This document shows, piece by piece, positions 1-6,133 of a DNA stretch of 9,617 bases. This DNA comes from Paracoccaceae bacterium (GTDB taxonomy: Bacteria; Pseudomonadota; Alphaproteobacteria; Rhodobacterales; Rhodobacteraceae). Location: NCBI GenBank assembly GCA_025458985.1, contig JALORM010000050.1, positions 1 through 9,617 on the forward strand, in the 5' to 3' direction. Each line of letters begins with the position of its first letter. The first letter of the stretch is position 1. The translations under genes and the position numbers were made by a program. The notes under the pieces are model-generated. The model made no database searches. It was not told the DNA's origin and saw nothing but the letters and a program-made list of their open reading frames with translations.

Positions 1-575
1 CCGTCACCGCCGAGATCGCCGAAGCGATGGACCTGCCTGTGCCCGGCGGGCTTCTGGTGTCGGATCTCCACCCCGACAGCCCCTTCGCGCGGGCGGGCCT
101 CAGGGCGGGCGATGTCATCCGGTCGGTCGACGGCTTTGCGGTCCATGCCCCGCAGGACATGATGTTCCGCCTGTCGCTGGCCGGACCGGGCGGCCGGGTG
201 GCTTTGGACTATCTGCGCGATGGCCGGGCCGGCACGACCGAGGTCGTGCTTGATGCCCCGCCTGCCCCTGACGAGACCGAGGTCGTGACCGTCCCTGCCG
301 ACCTGGCGCTGGGCGGCCTTGCGGTGACCGACGCGGCGCCCGGGGTGCTGGCCGCGCTCGACCTGCCGCCCGGCACTCGCGGCACGGTCGTCCTCGACCC
401 CGGACGCCGCGGCGCGCGCATCGGGCTGCGCCGGGGCGACGTGATCCTGTCGATCAACGGCGCGCCCATTGGGTCGGCCGCCGATGTCGCGCGCGCCGCC
501 GAGGAACCGACGCGCACCTGGGTCCTGGTGCTGGACCGGCAGGGACGGCGCGTGCGGCTTGCGGCGCGGCTCTGA
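1..575 (+). CDS. Deg/HtrA-like trypsin-family serine protease, C-terminal part with two PDZ domains (5'-truncated by window)
   Basis: The reading frame is already open at the window edge (first full codon at base 3) and ends at TGA 573-575, so only the C-terminal ~190 residues are present. Two PDZ units can be seen. The first has a GGLLVSDLHPDSPFARAGL segment followed by the carboxylate-loop-type AGDVIRSVDG. The second has GTVVLDPGRRGARIGLRRGD leading into VILSINGAPI. The pattern 'xSPAxxAGLxxGDVIxxxxG' twice in tandem is typical of periplasmic DegP/DegQ/HtrA quality-control proteases, where the PDZ domains bind unfolded substrate C-termini and control oligomer state. The catalytic His-Asp-Ser domain would lie upstream and is not visible, so protease activity is inferred from architecture. 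An ATG at 27 is in frame but sits inside the first PDZ and is not the real start. The gene ends 43 bp before rarA, and no terminator is seen between them. Confidence 0.8.
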   Translation, partial: VTAEIAEAMDLPVPGGLLVSDLHPDSPFARAGLRAGDVIRSVDGFAVHAPQDMMFRLSLAGPGGRVALDYLRDGRAGTTEVVLDAPPAPDETEVVTVPADLALGGLAVTDAAPGVLAALDLPPGTRGTVVLDPGRRGARIGLRRGDVILSINGAPIGSAADVARAAEEPTRTWVLVLDRQGRRVRLAARL

Positions 576-618
576 CGCCGCTTCCTTCCTCCCGCGCACA
601 GGCGTAGGCTTTCGGCCC

Positions 619-1938
619 ATGGCCGACCTCTTCGACCGCCTGCCCGAGGCCGACACCCCCGGCCACGCCGCGCCGCGCCCGCTGGCCGACCGGCTGCGGC
701 CGCGCCGGCTGTCGGATGTCATCGGGCAAGGCAGGCTTCTCGGCCCCGACGGCGCGCTGACCACCATGCTCGCCTCGGGCGCCTTGTCCTCGCTGATCCT
801 GTGGGGGCCGCCGGGCGTTGGCAAGACCACCATCGCGCGCCTGCTCGCCGAAGAGACCGACCTCGCCTTTGTGCAGATCAGCGCGATCTTTACCGGCGTG
901 CCCGACCTGCGAAAGGTGTTCGACACCGCGAAGCTCCGGCGCAAGGGCGGTCAGGGGACGCTTCTCTTCGTCGACGAGATCCACCGCTTCAACAAGGCCC
1001 AGCAGGACGGGTTCCTGCCGCACATGGAGGACGGCACCATCGTCCTGATCGGGGCGACGACCGAAAACCCCAGTTTCGAGCTGAACGCGGCGCTCCTGTC
1101 ACGGGCACAGGTGCTCGTGCTGGAGCGCCTCTCGCTGGCCGAGCTGGAGCTGCTCGCGCAGCGCGCCGAACAGGAGATGGGCCGCGCCCTTCCGCTGACG
1201 GCGGAGGCACGCGAGCGGCTTCTGGAGATGGCCGACGGTGACGGTCGGGCGCTTCTGAACCTGATCGAGCAGGTCGCGGCCTGGAAGGCCGAGGCACCGC
1301 TCGACATGACCGCGCTGGCGCAGCGGCTGCAGCGGCGGGCGGCGCAGTACGACAAGTCGGGGGACGCGCATTACAACCTGATCTCGGCTCTGCACAAGTC
1401 GGTGCGGGGGTCCGACCCCGACGCCGCGCTCTACTGGCTGGCCCGCATGATCGAGGGCGGCGAGGACCCGCGCTATCTGGCGCGCCGCATTACCCGCATG
1501 GCGGTCGAGGACATCGGGCTGGCCGACCCGCAGGCGGCGGGCCTCTGCCTTGCGGCGTGGGAGACCTACGAGCGGCTGGGCTCGCCCGAGGGCGAGCTTG
1601 CGCTGGCCGAGGCGGTCGCCTACCTCGCGCTCGCGCCGAAGTCGAACGGCGTCTACACCGCGTGGAAGGCGGCCTTGGCCGAGGCCAGGCGCACCGGTTC
1701 GGAACCGCCGCCGAAGCACATCCTGAACGCACCGACGAAGCTGATGAAGGACCAGGGCTACGGCTCCGGCTATGCCTACGACCACGATGCCGAGGATGGC
1801 TTTTCCGGACAGAACTACTTCCCCGAAGGGATGAAGCGCCCCATCCTCTACCAGCCCCCGGAACGTGGCTTCGAACGCGAACTGAAGAAGCGGGTGGAAT
1901 ACTTCGCCAGGCTCAGGGAGAAACGGCACGGCGGATAG
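619..1938 (+). CDS. rarA: Replication-associated recombination protein A (RarA/MgsA), AAA+ ATPase
   Basis: A 439-residue AAA+ ATPase of the RarA/MgsA/WRNIP1 family, close to the ~447 residues of E. coli RarA. Members load at stalled or gapped replication forks and work with SSB and RecA in fork rescue. Visible motifs are LRPRRLSDVIGQ (about residues 26-37), Walker A GPPGVGKT (63-70), Walker B LLFVDE (115-120) followed by IHRFNKAQQD, sensor-1 ATTEN (146-150), and an SR pair (161-162) at the arginine-finger position. The C-terminal half carries the family's MIEGGEDPRYLARRI and YFPEGM signatures. The ATG at 619 is chosen because it begins the MADLFDR-type N-terminus; the frame stays open upstream but only into the preceding protease gene. 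No strong Shine-Dalgarno precedes it (only a weak TAGG about 10 nt upstream), so it may depend on ribosomes leaving the upstream gene. Confidence 0.95.
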   Translation: MADLFDRLPEADTPGHAAPRPLADRLRPRRLSDVIGQGRLLGPDGALTTMLASGALSSLILWGPPGVGKTTIARLLAEETDLAFVQISAIFTGVPDLRKVFDTAKLRRKGGQGTLLFVDEIHRFNKAQQDGFLPHMEDGTIVLIGATTENPSFELNAALLSRAQVLVLERLSLAELELLAQRAEQEMGRALPLTAEARERLLEMADGDGRALLNLIEQVAAWKAEAPLDMTALAQRLQRRAAQYDKSGDAHYNLISALHKSVRGSDPDAALYWLARMIEGGEDPRYLARRITRMAVEDIGLADPQAAGLCLAAWETYERLGSPEGELALAEAVAYLALAPKSNGVYTAWKAALAEARRTGSEPPPKHILNAPTKLMKDQGYGSGYAYDHDAEDGFSGQNYFPEGMKRPILYQPPERGFERELKKRVEYFARLREKRHGG

Positions 1939-1995
1939 GGGATTGCCTCGGCCCCCGACCTTGACTCCCGCGCCGCCGCGCCCGAGAGAGGCGCC

Positions 1996-2376
1996 ATGCT
2001 CGGAACCCTCCTCCAGGTCGCCCTCGGCGGCGCGATCGGCGCCTCGGCCCGCTACCTCGCGGCGGTGGGCGTGGTGCGCGTCGTTGGCCAGTCGCCGTTT
2101 CCGGTGGCGATCCTCGGGGTCAACATCCTGGGATCGTTCCTGATGGGCGTCTTCGTCGCAGCCGCAGCGCATCGGGGGCTGACCTGGCTTTCCCCGTTCG
2201 TCGCCACCGGCATCCTCGGCGGGTTCACCACCTTTTCGACCTTCTCGCTCGAGGCGATGACGCTCTACCAGCGGGGCGAGCCCGCGCTGGCCGCGCTTTA
2301 TGTCGGGCTGTCGGTGGTCCTGTCGATCGCCGGCCTCGCGCTGGGCCTCTGGGTCGGGCGGGCGGTCTTCGCATGA
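1996..2376 (+). CDS. crcB: Fluoride ion channel CrcB (Fluc family)
   Basis: A 126-residue integral inner-membrane protein with four hydrophobic segments (about 4-27, 35-58, 66-90, 97-124), the size and topology of the Fluc/CrcB fluoride exporters, which work as antiparallel dimers. Diagnostic motifs are GGAIGASARY (11-20), the pore asparagine in GVNILGSF (N43), and GGFTTFSTF (75-83), which supplies the Thr/Ser track, the 'Phe box' phenylalanines F80 and F83, and the central Na+ site. A good ribosome-binding site, AGAGAGG at 1985-1991, stands 4 nt before the ATG. The start lies 57 nt after rarA and the stop overlaps the next gene by 4 nt. The short leader shows no fluoride-riboswitch-like structure, so expression looks tied to the operon rather than to fluoride sensing. 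Confidence 0.95.
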   Translation: MLGTLLQVALGGAIGASARYLAAVGVVRVVGQSPFPVAILGVNILGSFLMGVFVAAAAHRGLTWLSPFVATGILGGFTTFSTFSLEAMTLYQRGEPALAALYVGLSVVLSIAGLALGLWVGRAVFA

Positions 2377-3413
2377 GCGGCGCCCAGACCCTGACCGTCA
2401 GCGAGGACGAGGGCGAGGGGCGGCTCGACCGCTGGATGAAGCGCCGCTTTCCGCAGGTCACGCAAGGCACGGTCGAGAAGATGTGCCGGACCGGGCAGAT
2501 CCGGGTGGACGGCGGCCGGGTCAAGGCCAATGCCCGTCTTGTGCCGGGCATGACCGTCCGCGTGCCGCCGTTGCCGGATGCTCCGGCCCCGCCCGCGCTG
2601 CCGAAGCTGCCCGACAGCGATGCCGAGATGATCCGCCGGGCGGTGATCTGGATGGACGACCACGTGATCGCGCTGAACAAGCCGCCGGGACTGCCCAGCC
2701 AGGGCGGCAGCGGGCAGGGCGCGCGGCATGTCGACGGTCTGGCCGAGGCGCTGAAGTTCGGCCGGGCCGAGAAACCGAGTCTGGTTCACCGGCTCGACAA
2801 GGACACGTCGGGCGTGCTGCTGCTCGCGCGGTCGGCCAGGGTTGCGCGGCGGCTCAGCGAGGCGTTCCGCCACCGGACCACGCGCAAGATCTACTGGGCG
2901 GCCGTCGCGGGCGTGCCGAGCCCGCGGATGGGCACGATCCGTTTCGGCCTTGTCAAGGCGCCGGGCCATGGTCGGGGCGGCGAGGGCGAGAAGATGCTCT
3001 GCGTCCATCCCGCGAAGATCGACGCGACCGAGGGCGCCAAGCGCGCCACGACCGACTACGCAGTGCTCGACGCGCTCGGCACAAGGGCGGCCTGGGTCGC
3101 GCTGGTGCCGATCACCGGGCGCACCCACCAGCTGCGCGCCCACATGGCCGAGATCGGCCACCCGATCGTCGGCGACGGCAAGTATGGCGGATCGGGGCAG
3201 GAGAACCCGGGCGACGGCTGGGGCGCGCAACTCGGCGGCGAGATCAGCCGCAAGCTTCACCTGCACGCGCGCTCGATCGCCTTCGACCATCCGGTGACCG
3301 GCGCTCGGGTGACGCTGGTGGCCGACCTGCCCGAGCACATGCTGCGGACCTGGAAGACGCTCGGCTGGAATCCCAAGGACGCCGCCCACGACCCCTTCGC
3401 GGAGGCGGAATGA
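2373..3413 (+). CDS. rluC: 23S rRNA pseudouridine synthase, RluC/RluD (RluA) family
   Basis: A 346-residue enzyme that isomerises specific uridines of large-subunit rRNA to pseudouridine. An N-terminal S4 RNA-binding domain covers about residues 15-67 (GRLDRWMKRRFP, then GQIRVDGGRV and GMTVRVP). The catalytic RluA-type domain follows, with LNKPPGLPSQGG (101-112), the signature HRLDKDTSG (139-147) in which D142 is the catalytic aspartate, and GRTHQLRAHM (249-258) plus GHPIVGDGKYG. The start ATG overlaps the crcB stop in an ATGA at 2373-2376, implying translational coupling. The stop overlaps the next gene in the same way. The family is certain. The choice of RluC (E. coli sites 955/2504/2580) over RluD is by gene context and resemblance and is less sure; S4 domains occur in both. 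Confidence 0.9.
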   Translation: MSGAQTLTVSEDEGEGRLDRWMKRRFPQVTQGTVEKMCRTGQIRVDGGRVKANARLVPGMTVRVPPLPDAPAPPALPKLPDSDAEMIRRAVIWMDDHVIALNKPPGLPSQGGSGQGARHVDGLAEALKFGRAEKPSLVHRLDKDTSGVLLLARSARVARRLSEAFRHRTTRKIYWAAVAGVPSPRMGTIRFGLVKAPGHGRGGEGEKMLCVHPAKIDATEGAKRATTDYAVLDALGTRAAWVALVPITGRTHQLRAHMAEIGHPIVGDGKYGGSGQENPGDGWGAQLGGEISRKLHLHARSIAFDHPVTGARVTLVADLPEHMLRTWKTLGWNPKDAAHDPFAEAE

Positions 3414-4078
3414 CCCCGCGCCTGATCGTCTTCGACGTTGATGGCACGCTGGTCGACAGCCAGGCCCATATCCTCGCCTCGATGGCAGGCGCCTTTGCGG
3501 CCGTGGGCCGGCCGATGCCGCCCCGCGCCGAGGCGCTGTCGGTCGTGGGGCTGTCGCTGTCACTGGCGCTTGCACGCCTCGTGCCGGGCGCATCTGCGGC
3601 CGAGGTCGACGCGATGACCGAAGCCTACAAGGCCGCCTTCCAGCACATCCGGCAGACGGGCGAAGGCGCGTCGCCACTCTTTCCCGGCACGCGCGAGATG
3701 CTCGACCGCCTGGCGGGACAGGAGGGCGTGGTGCTGGGCCTCGCCACCGGCAAGTCGCGCCGTGGGCTCGACCACCTGATCGCGCTTCATGATCTCGGCC
3801 GCTACTTCGTCACGCAGCAGGTCGCCGACGACCATCCGTCGAAGCCGCATCCGTCGATGATTCGCGCCGCCCTGGACGAAACCGGGGCCAGCGCGGCCGG
3901 GGCCGCGATGATCGGCGACACGGTCTTCGACATCGACATGGGCCGGGCGGCCGGCGTGCGCACCGTCGGGGTGCGCTGGGGCTACCACCGGCCCGAGATG
4001 CTGGCCGGGGCCGACGCGCTGATCGACAGCTGGGCAGACCTACCCGCGGCGCTGGTCCTTGCGGAGCCTGCGCCGTGA
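3410..4078 (+). CDS. HAD-superfamily hydrolase, phosphoglycolate-phosphatase-like
   Basis: A 222-residue soluble protein with all four HAD phosphatase motifs. Motif I is DVDGT (9-13), where D9 is the nucleophile and D11 the acid/base. Motif II is ATGK (112-115, with T113). Motif III is the lysine of SKPHP (K145). Motif IV is GDTVFD (169-174), where D170 and D174 bind Mg2+. The segment between motifs I and II (about 16-90) is a small alpha-helical C1 cap as in Gph/PGP-type and beta-phosphoglucomutase-like enzymes. It is expected to hydrolyse a small phosphorylated metabolite; the substrate cannot be read from the sequence. Translation starts in an ATGA overlap with the pseudouridine-synthase stop (3410-3413), and the gene ends in a GTGA overlap with the ATP12 gene. 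Coupling to an rRNA-modification gene is common in this group and does not define substrate. Confidence 0.9.
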   Translation: MTPRLIVFDVDGTLVDSQAHILASMAGAFAAVGRPMPPRAEALSVVGLSLSLALARLVPGASAAEVDAMTEAYKAAFQHIRQTGEGASPLFPGTREMLDRLAGQEGVVLGLATGKSRRGLDHLIALHDLGRYFVTQQVADDHPSKPHPSMIRAALDETGASAAGAAMIGDTVFDIDMGRAAGVRTVGVRWGYHRPEMLAGADALIDSWADLPAALVLAEPAP

Positions 4079-4791
4079 CGGTCTGGGCACCCCGGCGGTT
4101 CTACGCCGCCGCCACGGCCGAACCCGAAGGCCCGGGCTGGACCGTGCGCCTGGACGGAAGGGCGGTGCGCACACCGGCGAAGGCGCCCCTGATCCTGCCC
4201 ACGCGCGCGCTGGCCGAAGCCATCGCCGCCGAGTGGGCGGCGCAGGACGGGGCGATCGACCCCGCCTCGATGCCGCTTGCCCGGGCTGCCAACTCGGCCA
4301 TCGACAAGGTTGTGGTGCAGCGGGCCGAGGTGGCCGCGATGCTCGCCAGCTACGGCGAGACCGACCTGCTTTGCCACCGCGCGGAAGCGCCGGCCGCGCT
4401 GGCGGCCCGGCAGGCGCTGGCCTGGGACCCGCTGCTTGCCTGGGCGGCCGCGGACCTCGGGGCCCCGCTCATCACGGCGACCGGGGTCATGCCCGTGGTC
4501 CAGCCTTCCGCCAGCCTTGCCCGTCTGGGCGCCGCGCTGGACGCGCTCGACGCGTTCGAGCTGACCGCGGCCCACGACCTCGTGACGCTGTCGGGGTCGG
4601 TCGTGATCGGGCTGGCGGCGCTGCAGGGCCGCTTTCCCGCCGACGACCTCTGGCGCGCGGCCACGGTCGACGACGCGTGGCAGGCCGAGATCTGGGGCCA
4701 CGACGACGAGGCATTCCGCGCGGCCGAAGCCCGGCGCGAGGCCTTCCTGTCAGCGGCGCGCTTCCTGTCGCTGACGCGCGCGCGCACCTGA
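4075..4791 (+). CDS. atp12: ATP12-family F1-ATPase assembly chaperone
   Basis: A 238-residue homologue of mitochondrial Atp12p/ATPAF2, which binds the F1 alpha subunit and keeps it from aggregating before alpha/beta hexamer assembly. Bacterial versions are largely confined to alphaproteobacteria. Family signatures are RRFY near the N-terminus, the VRLDGRAVRTPAKAPLILPT segment (24-43), ALAEAIAAEWAAQ (45-57), the MPLARAANSAIDKV stretch (66-79), the ASYGETDLLCHRAEAPAALA segment (91-110), WDPLLAWAA (117-125), LSGSVVIGLA (172-181) and WQAEIWGHDDEAF (202-214). The start is GTG at 4075, overlapping the HAD gene stop as GTGA. No other in-frame start precedes the conserved N-terminus. No ATP synthase genes are in the window, so the partner must be encoded elsewhere. 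The gene closes the housekeeping block. Confidence 0.9.
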   Translation: MTVWAPRRFYAAATAEPEGPGWTVRLDGRAVRTPAKAPLILPTRALAEAIAAEWAAQDGAIDPASMPLARAANSAIDKVVVQRAEVAAMLASYGETDLLCHRAEAPAALAARQALAWDPLLAWAAADLGAPLITATGVMPVVQPSASLARLGAALDALDAFELTAAHDLVTLSGSVVIGLAALQGRFPADDLWRAATVDDAWQAEIWGHDDEAFRAAEARREAFLSAARFLSLTRART

Positions 4792-4858
4792 CGCTGCTTT
4801 AGCTGCCTGCCAAGACGGCATGCCGGCTACCGGATTGCACAATTCTGCGACCTTTCCC

Positions 4859-4888
4859 TTGACCTGCGAGCGCCAATCCGCCCAAATT
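4859..4888 (+). promoter_or_regulatory. Possible sigma-70-type promoter for the amino-acid transporter operon
   Basis: TTGACC at 4859-4864 matches five of six consensus -35 bases. An AT-rich CAAATT at 4883-4888 lies 18 nt downstream but matches the -10 consensus in only three of six positions. It is the best-looking pair in the 193-bp gap upstream of aapJ, where a promoter is expected because a new transcription unit seems to begin. If used, transcription would start near 4895, giving a leader of about 90 nt that begins just before the inverted repeat at 4903-4940. The assignment rests on eye-matching and position only. Confidence 0.3.
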
Positions 4889-4902
4889 CTTGAACGCGGA
4901 AG

Positions 4903-4940
4903 GGCTTTGGGCTCTTGCGATGTCATCCCGGCCCAAAGCC
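4903..4940 (+). promoter_or_regulatory. Perfect 10-bp inverted repeat in the aapJ leader
   Basis: GGCTTTGGGC at 4903-4912 is the exact reverse complement of GCCCAAAGCC at 4931-4940, separated by 18 nt. The spacer contains a short nearly concentric palindrome, GATG-T-CATC (4919-4927). No T-run follows, so it is not an intrinsic terminator. It could be a 5' mRNA hairpin (stabiliser or translational control element), ending about 30 nt before the aapJ ribosome-binding site, or a two-half-site operator for an amino-acid or nitrogen regulator. The repeat is directly seen; its function is inference. Confidence 0.55.
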
Positions 4941-4969
4941 GGCACCAAACGCCCGACCGGCGAAACAAC

Positions 4970-4978
4970 AGGAAGAGG
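4970..4978 (+). promoter_or_regulatory. Strong ribosome-binding site of aapJ
   Basis: The purine tract AGGAAGAGG lies 6 nt upstream of the ATG at 4985. It is one of the strongest Shine-Dalgarno sequences in the window and agrees with the high expression expected of a periplasmic binding protein. It fixes the aapJ start, which also gives a clean signal peptide. Confidence 0.7.
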
Positions 4979-4984
4979 TAAGCA

Positions 4985-6001
4985 ATGAAAAGATCTGTGT
5001 TCTTCGGCGCGCTCACCGTCGCTGGCCTTGCGGCCGGCGCATCGGCTGCGGCGACGCTTGACGAGGTCAAGGCGCGCGGCGAGCTGATCTGCGGCTCGAA
5101 CACGGGCCTCGCTGGCTTCGGCGCGCCGGACGCGAGCGGCAACTGGCAGGGCTTCGACGTGGCGCTGTGCAAGGCGCTGGGCGCCTCGGTGCTGGGCGAC
5201 GCGACCAAGGTGCGCTTCGTGCCCACCACCGGCGAAACCCGCTTTACCGCGCTGGCCTCGGGCGAAGTGGACGTGCTGATCCGGAACTCGACCTGGACCC
5301 TGACCCGCGATACCGAACTGGCCTTCGACTTCGTCGCAGTGAACTACTACGACGGCCAGGGCTTCATGGTGAAGCGTGACCTGGGCGTGTCCTCGGCCAA
5401 GGAACTCGACGGCGCAACCGTCTGCATCCAGACCGGCACCACCACCGAACTGAACCTGGCCGACTTCTTCAAGTCCAACAACATGACCTACACGCCGGTG
5501 AACGTCGCCGACGACTCCGAGGCGCAGCGCCAGTACCTGGCCGGTGCCTGCGACGCCTACACCACGGATGCCTCGGGCCTTGCCGCGTCGCGCGCGACGA
5601 TGCCCGACCCGGGCAGCCACGTCATCCTGCCCGAGATCATCTCGAAAGAGCCGCTGGGCCCGGTCGTGCGCCACGGCGACAACAACTGGGGCGATGTGGT
5701 CCGCTGGACCTACTACGCGCTGCTGACCGCCGAAGAGAAGGGCATCACCGCCGCCAACGTCGAGGAAGTGGCCGCCTCGTCGACCGACCCCGAAGTGCGC
5801 CGCCTGCTGGGCGTCGAGGGCGACATGGGCGCCAAGCTCGGGCTTGACCCCGACGCCTTCAAGCGCGCCATCGCCGCCGTCGGCAACTACGGCGAGGTGT
5901 TCGAGGCCAACGTCGGTGAGGCGACGCCTATCGGCCTCGCCCGTGGCCTGAACGCGCTGTGGACGCAGGGCGGCCTGCAGTACGCACCGCCGTTCCGCTG
6001 A
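4985..6001 (+). CDS. aapJ: Periplasmic amino-acid-binding protein AapJ/BztA of an ABC transporter
   Basis: A 338-residue family-3 solute-binding protein that captures amino acids in the periplasm and delivers them to the AapQ/AapM permease. A Sec signal peptide is clear: MKR, a hydrophobic core to about residue 18, and a cleavage site around ASA-A (21/22). The mature N-terminus TLDEVKARGELICGSNTGLA is typical. Lineage signatures are RFTALASGEVDVLIRNSTWT (86-105), DGATVCIQTGTTTELNLADF (142-161), YTTDASGLAASR (192-203), RHGDNNWGDVVRW (229-241) and the C-terminus LARGLNALWTQGG...YAPPFR. Four cysteines (36, 62, 147, 189) could give disulfides. In Rhizobium the system is a general L-amino-acid transporter (aap); in R. 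capsulatus the homologue bztA serves Glu/Gln/Asp/Asn. Sequence alone cannot decide specificity. It is first gene of the operon, with its own leader and a hairpin behind it. Confidence 0.93.
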   Translation: MKRSVFFGALTVAGLAAGASAAATLDEVKARGELICGSNTGLAGFGAPDASGNWQGFDVALCKALGASVLGDATKVRFVPTTGETRFTALASGEVDVLIRNSTWTLTRDTELAFDFVAVNYYDGQGFMVKRDLGVSSAKELDGATVCIQTGTTTELNLADFFKSNNMTYTPVNVADDSEAQRQYLAGACDAYTTDASGLAASRATMPDPGSHVILPEIISKEPLGPVVRHGDNNWGDVVRWTYYALLTAEEKGITAANVEEVAASSTDPEVRRLLGVEGDMGAKLGLDPDAFKRAIAAVGNYGEVFEANVGEATPIGLARGLNALWTQGGLQYAPPFR

Positions 6002-6013
6002 TCGGCGATCCCA

Positions 6014-6041
6014 AAGGCGCGCCCCCCCGCGGGCGCGCCTT
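6014..6041 (+). terminator. Strong GC hairpin after aapJ (attenuating terminator or mRNA-stabilising stem-loop)
   Basis: AAGGCGCGCCC (6014-6024) pairs perfectly with GGGCGCGCCTT (6031-6041), an 11-bp stem with a 6-nt loop starting 13 nt after the aapJ stop. The A/T ends give an A-tract before and two T after the GC core, but only a T/C-mixed stretch follows rather than a pure U-run, so read-through is expected. Similar structures between binding-protein and permease genes are known to protect the upstream mRNA segment or lower downstream expression. Each arm also contains the self-complementary octamer GGCGCGCC. The stem is certain; the role is inferred. Confidence 0.65.
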
Positions 6042-6078
6042 CCACTTCCTGACTGCCGAACGCGACCTCCTGGGCAGC

Positions 6079-6094
6079 CCGTGCCCTGGCACGG
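6079..6094 (+). repeat. 7-bp inverted repeat in the aapJ-aapQ intergenic region
   Basis: CCGTGCC (6079-6085) and GGCACGG (6088-6094) are exact reverse complements with a 2-nt centre. As RNA this would fold to a 6-bp stem with a CCTG tetraloop; as DNA it is a compact palindrome that could bind a dimeric regulator. It lies about 40 nt upstream of the aapQ start and downstream of the larger hairpin. The rest of the spacer shows no further feature. Confidence 0.45.
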
Positions 6095-6133
6095 AGTGTC
6101 GTTTCTGCGTGACGCGCTGAGGGGGAAATGCAC

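Noticed and set aside
1939..1995. Possible fluoride riboswitch or separate promoter before crcB
   Set aside because: The 57-nt gap is too short and shows no pseudoknot-type pairing. A TTGACT at 1961-1966 has no -10 partner in the GC-rich sequence that follows.
2298..3677. A 459-codon minus-strand frame opposite rluC and the HAD gene
   Set aside because: The plus-strand genes here have unmistakable catalytic motifs and coupled starts. The minus product is Arg/Ala/Pro-rich shadow sequence.
4808..4834. Small GC palindromes after ATP12 (TGCC/GGCA and CCGG-CTA-CCGG) as a terminator
   Set aside because: The stems are only 4 bp and no T-run follows, so there is no support for intrinsic termination.
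4835..4849. TTGCAC-AATT-CTGCG as a possible sigma-54 promoter upstream of aapJ
   Set aside because: The -24 box has a T in place of the first invariant G, and the spacing to the GC of the -12 box is one base short, so it fails on the two features that define this promoter class.
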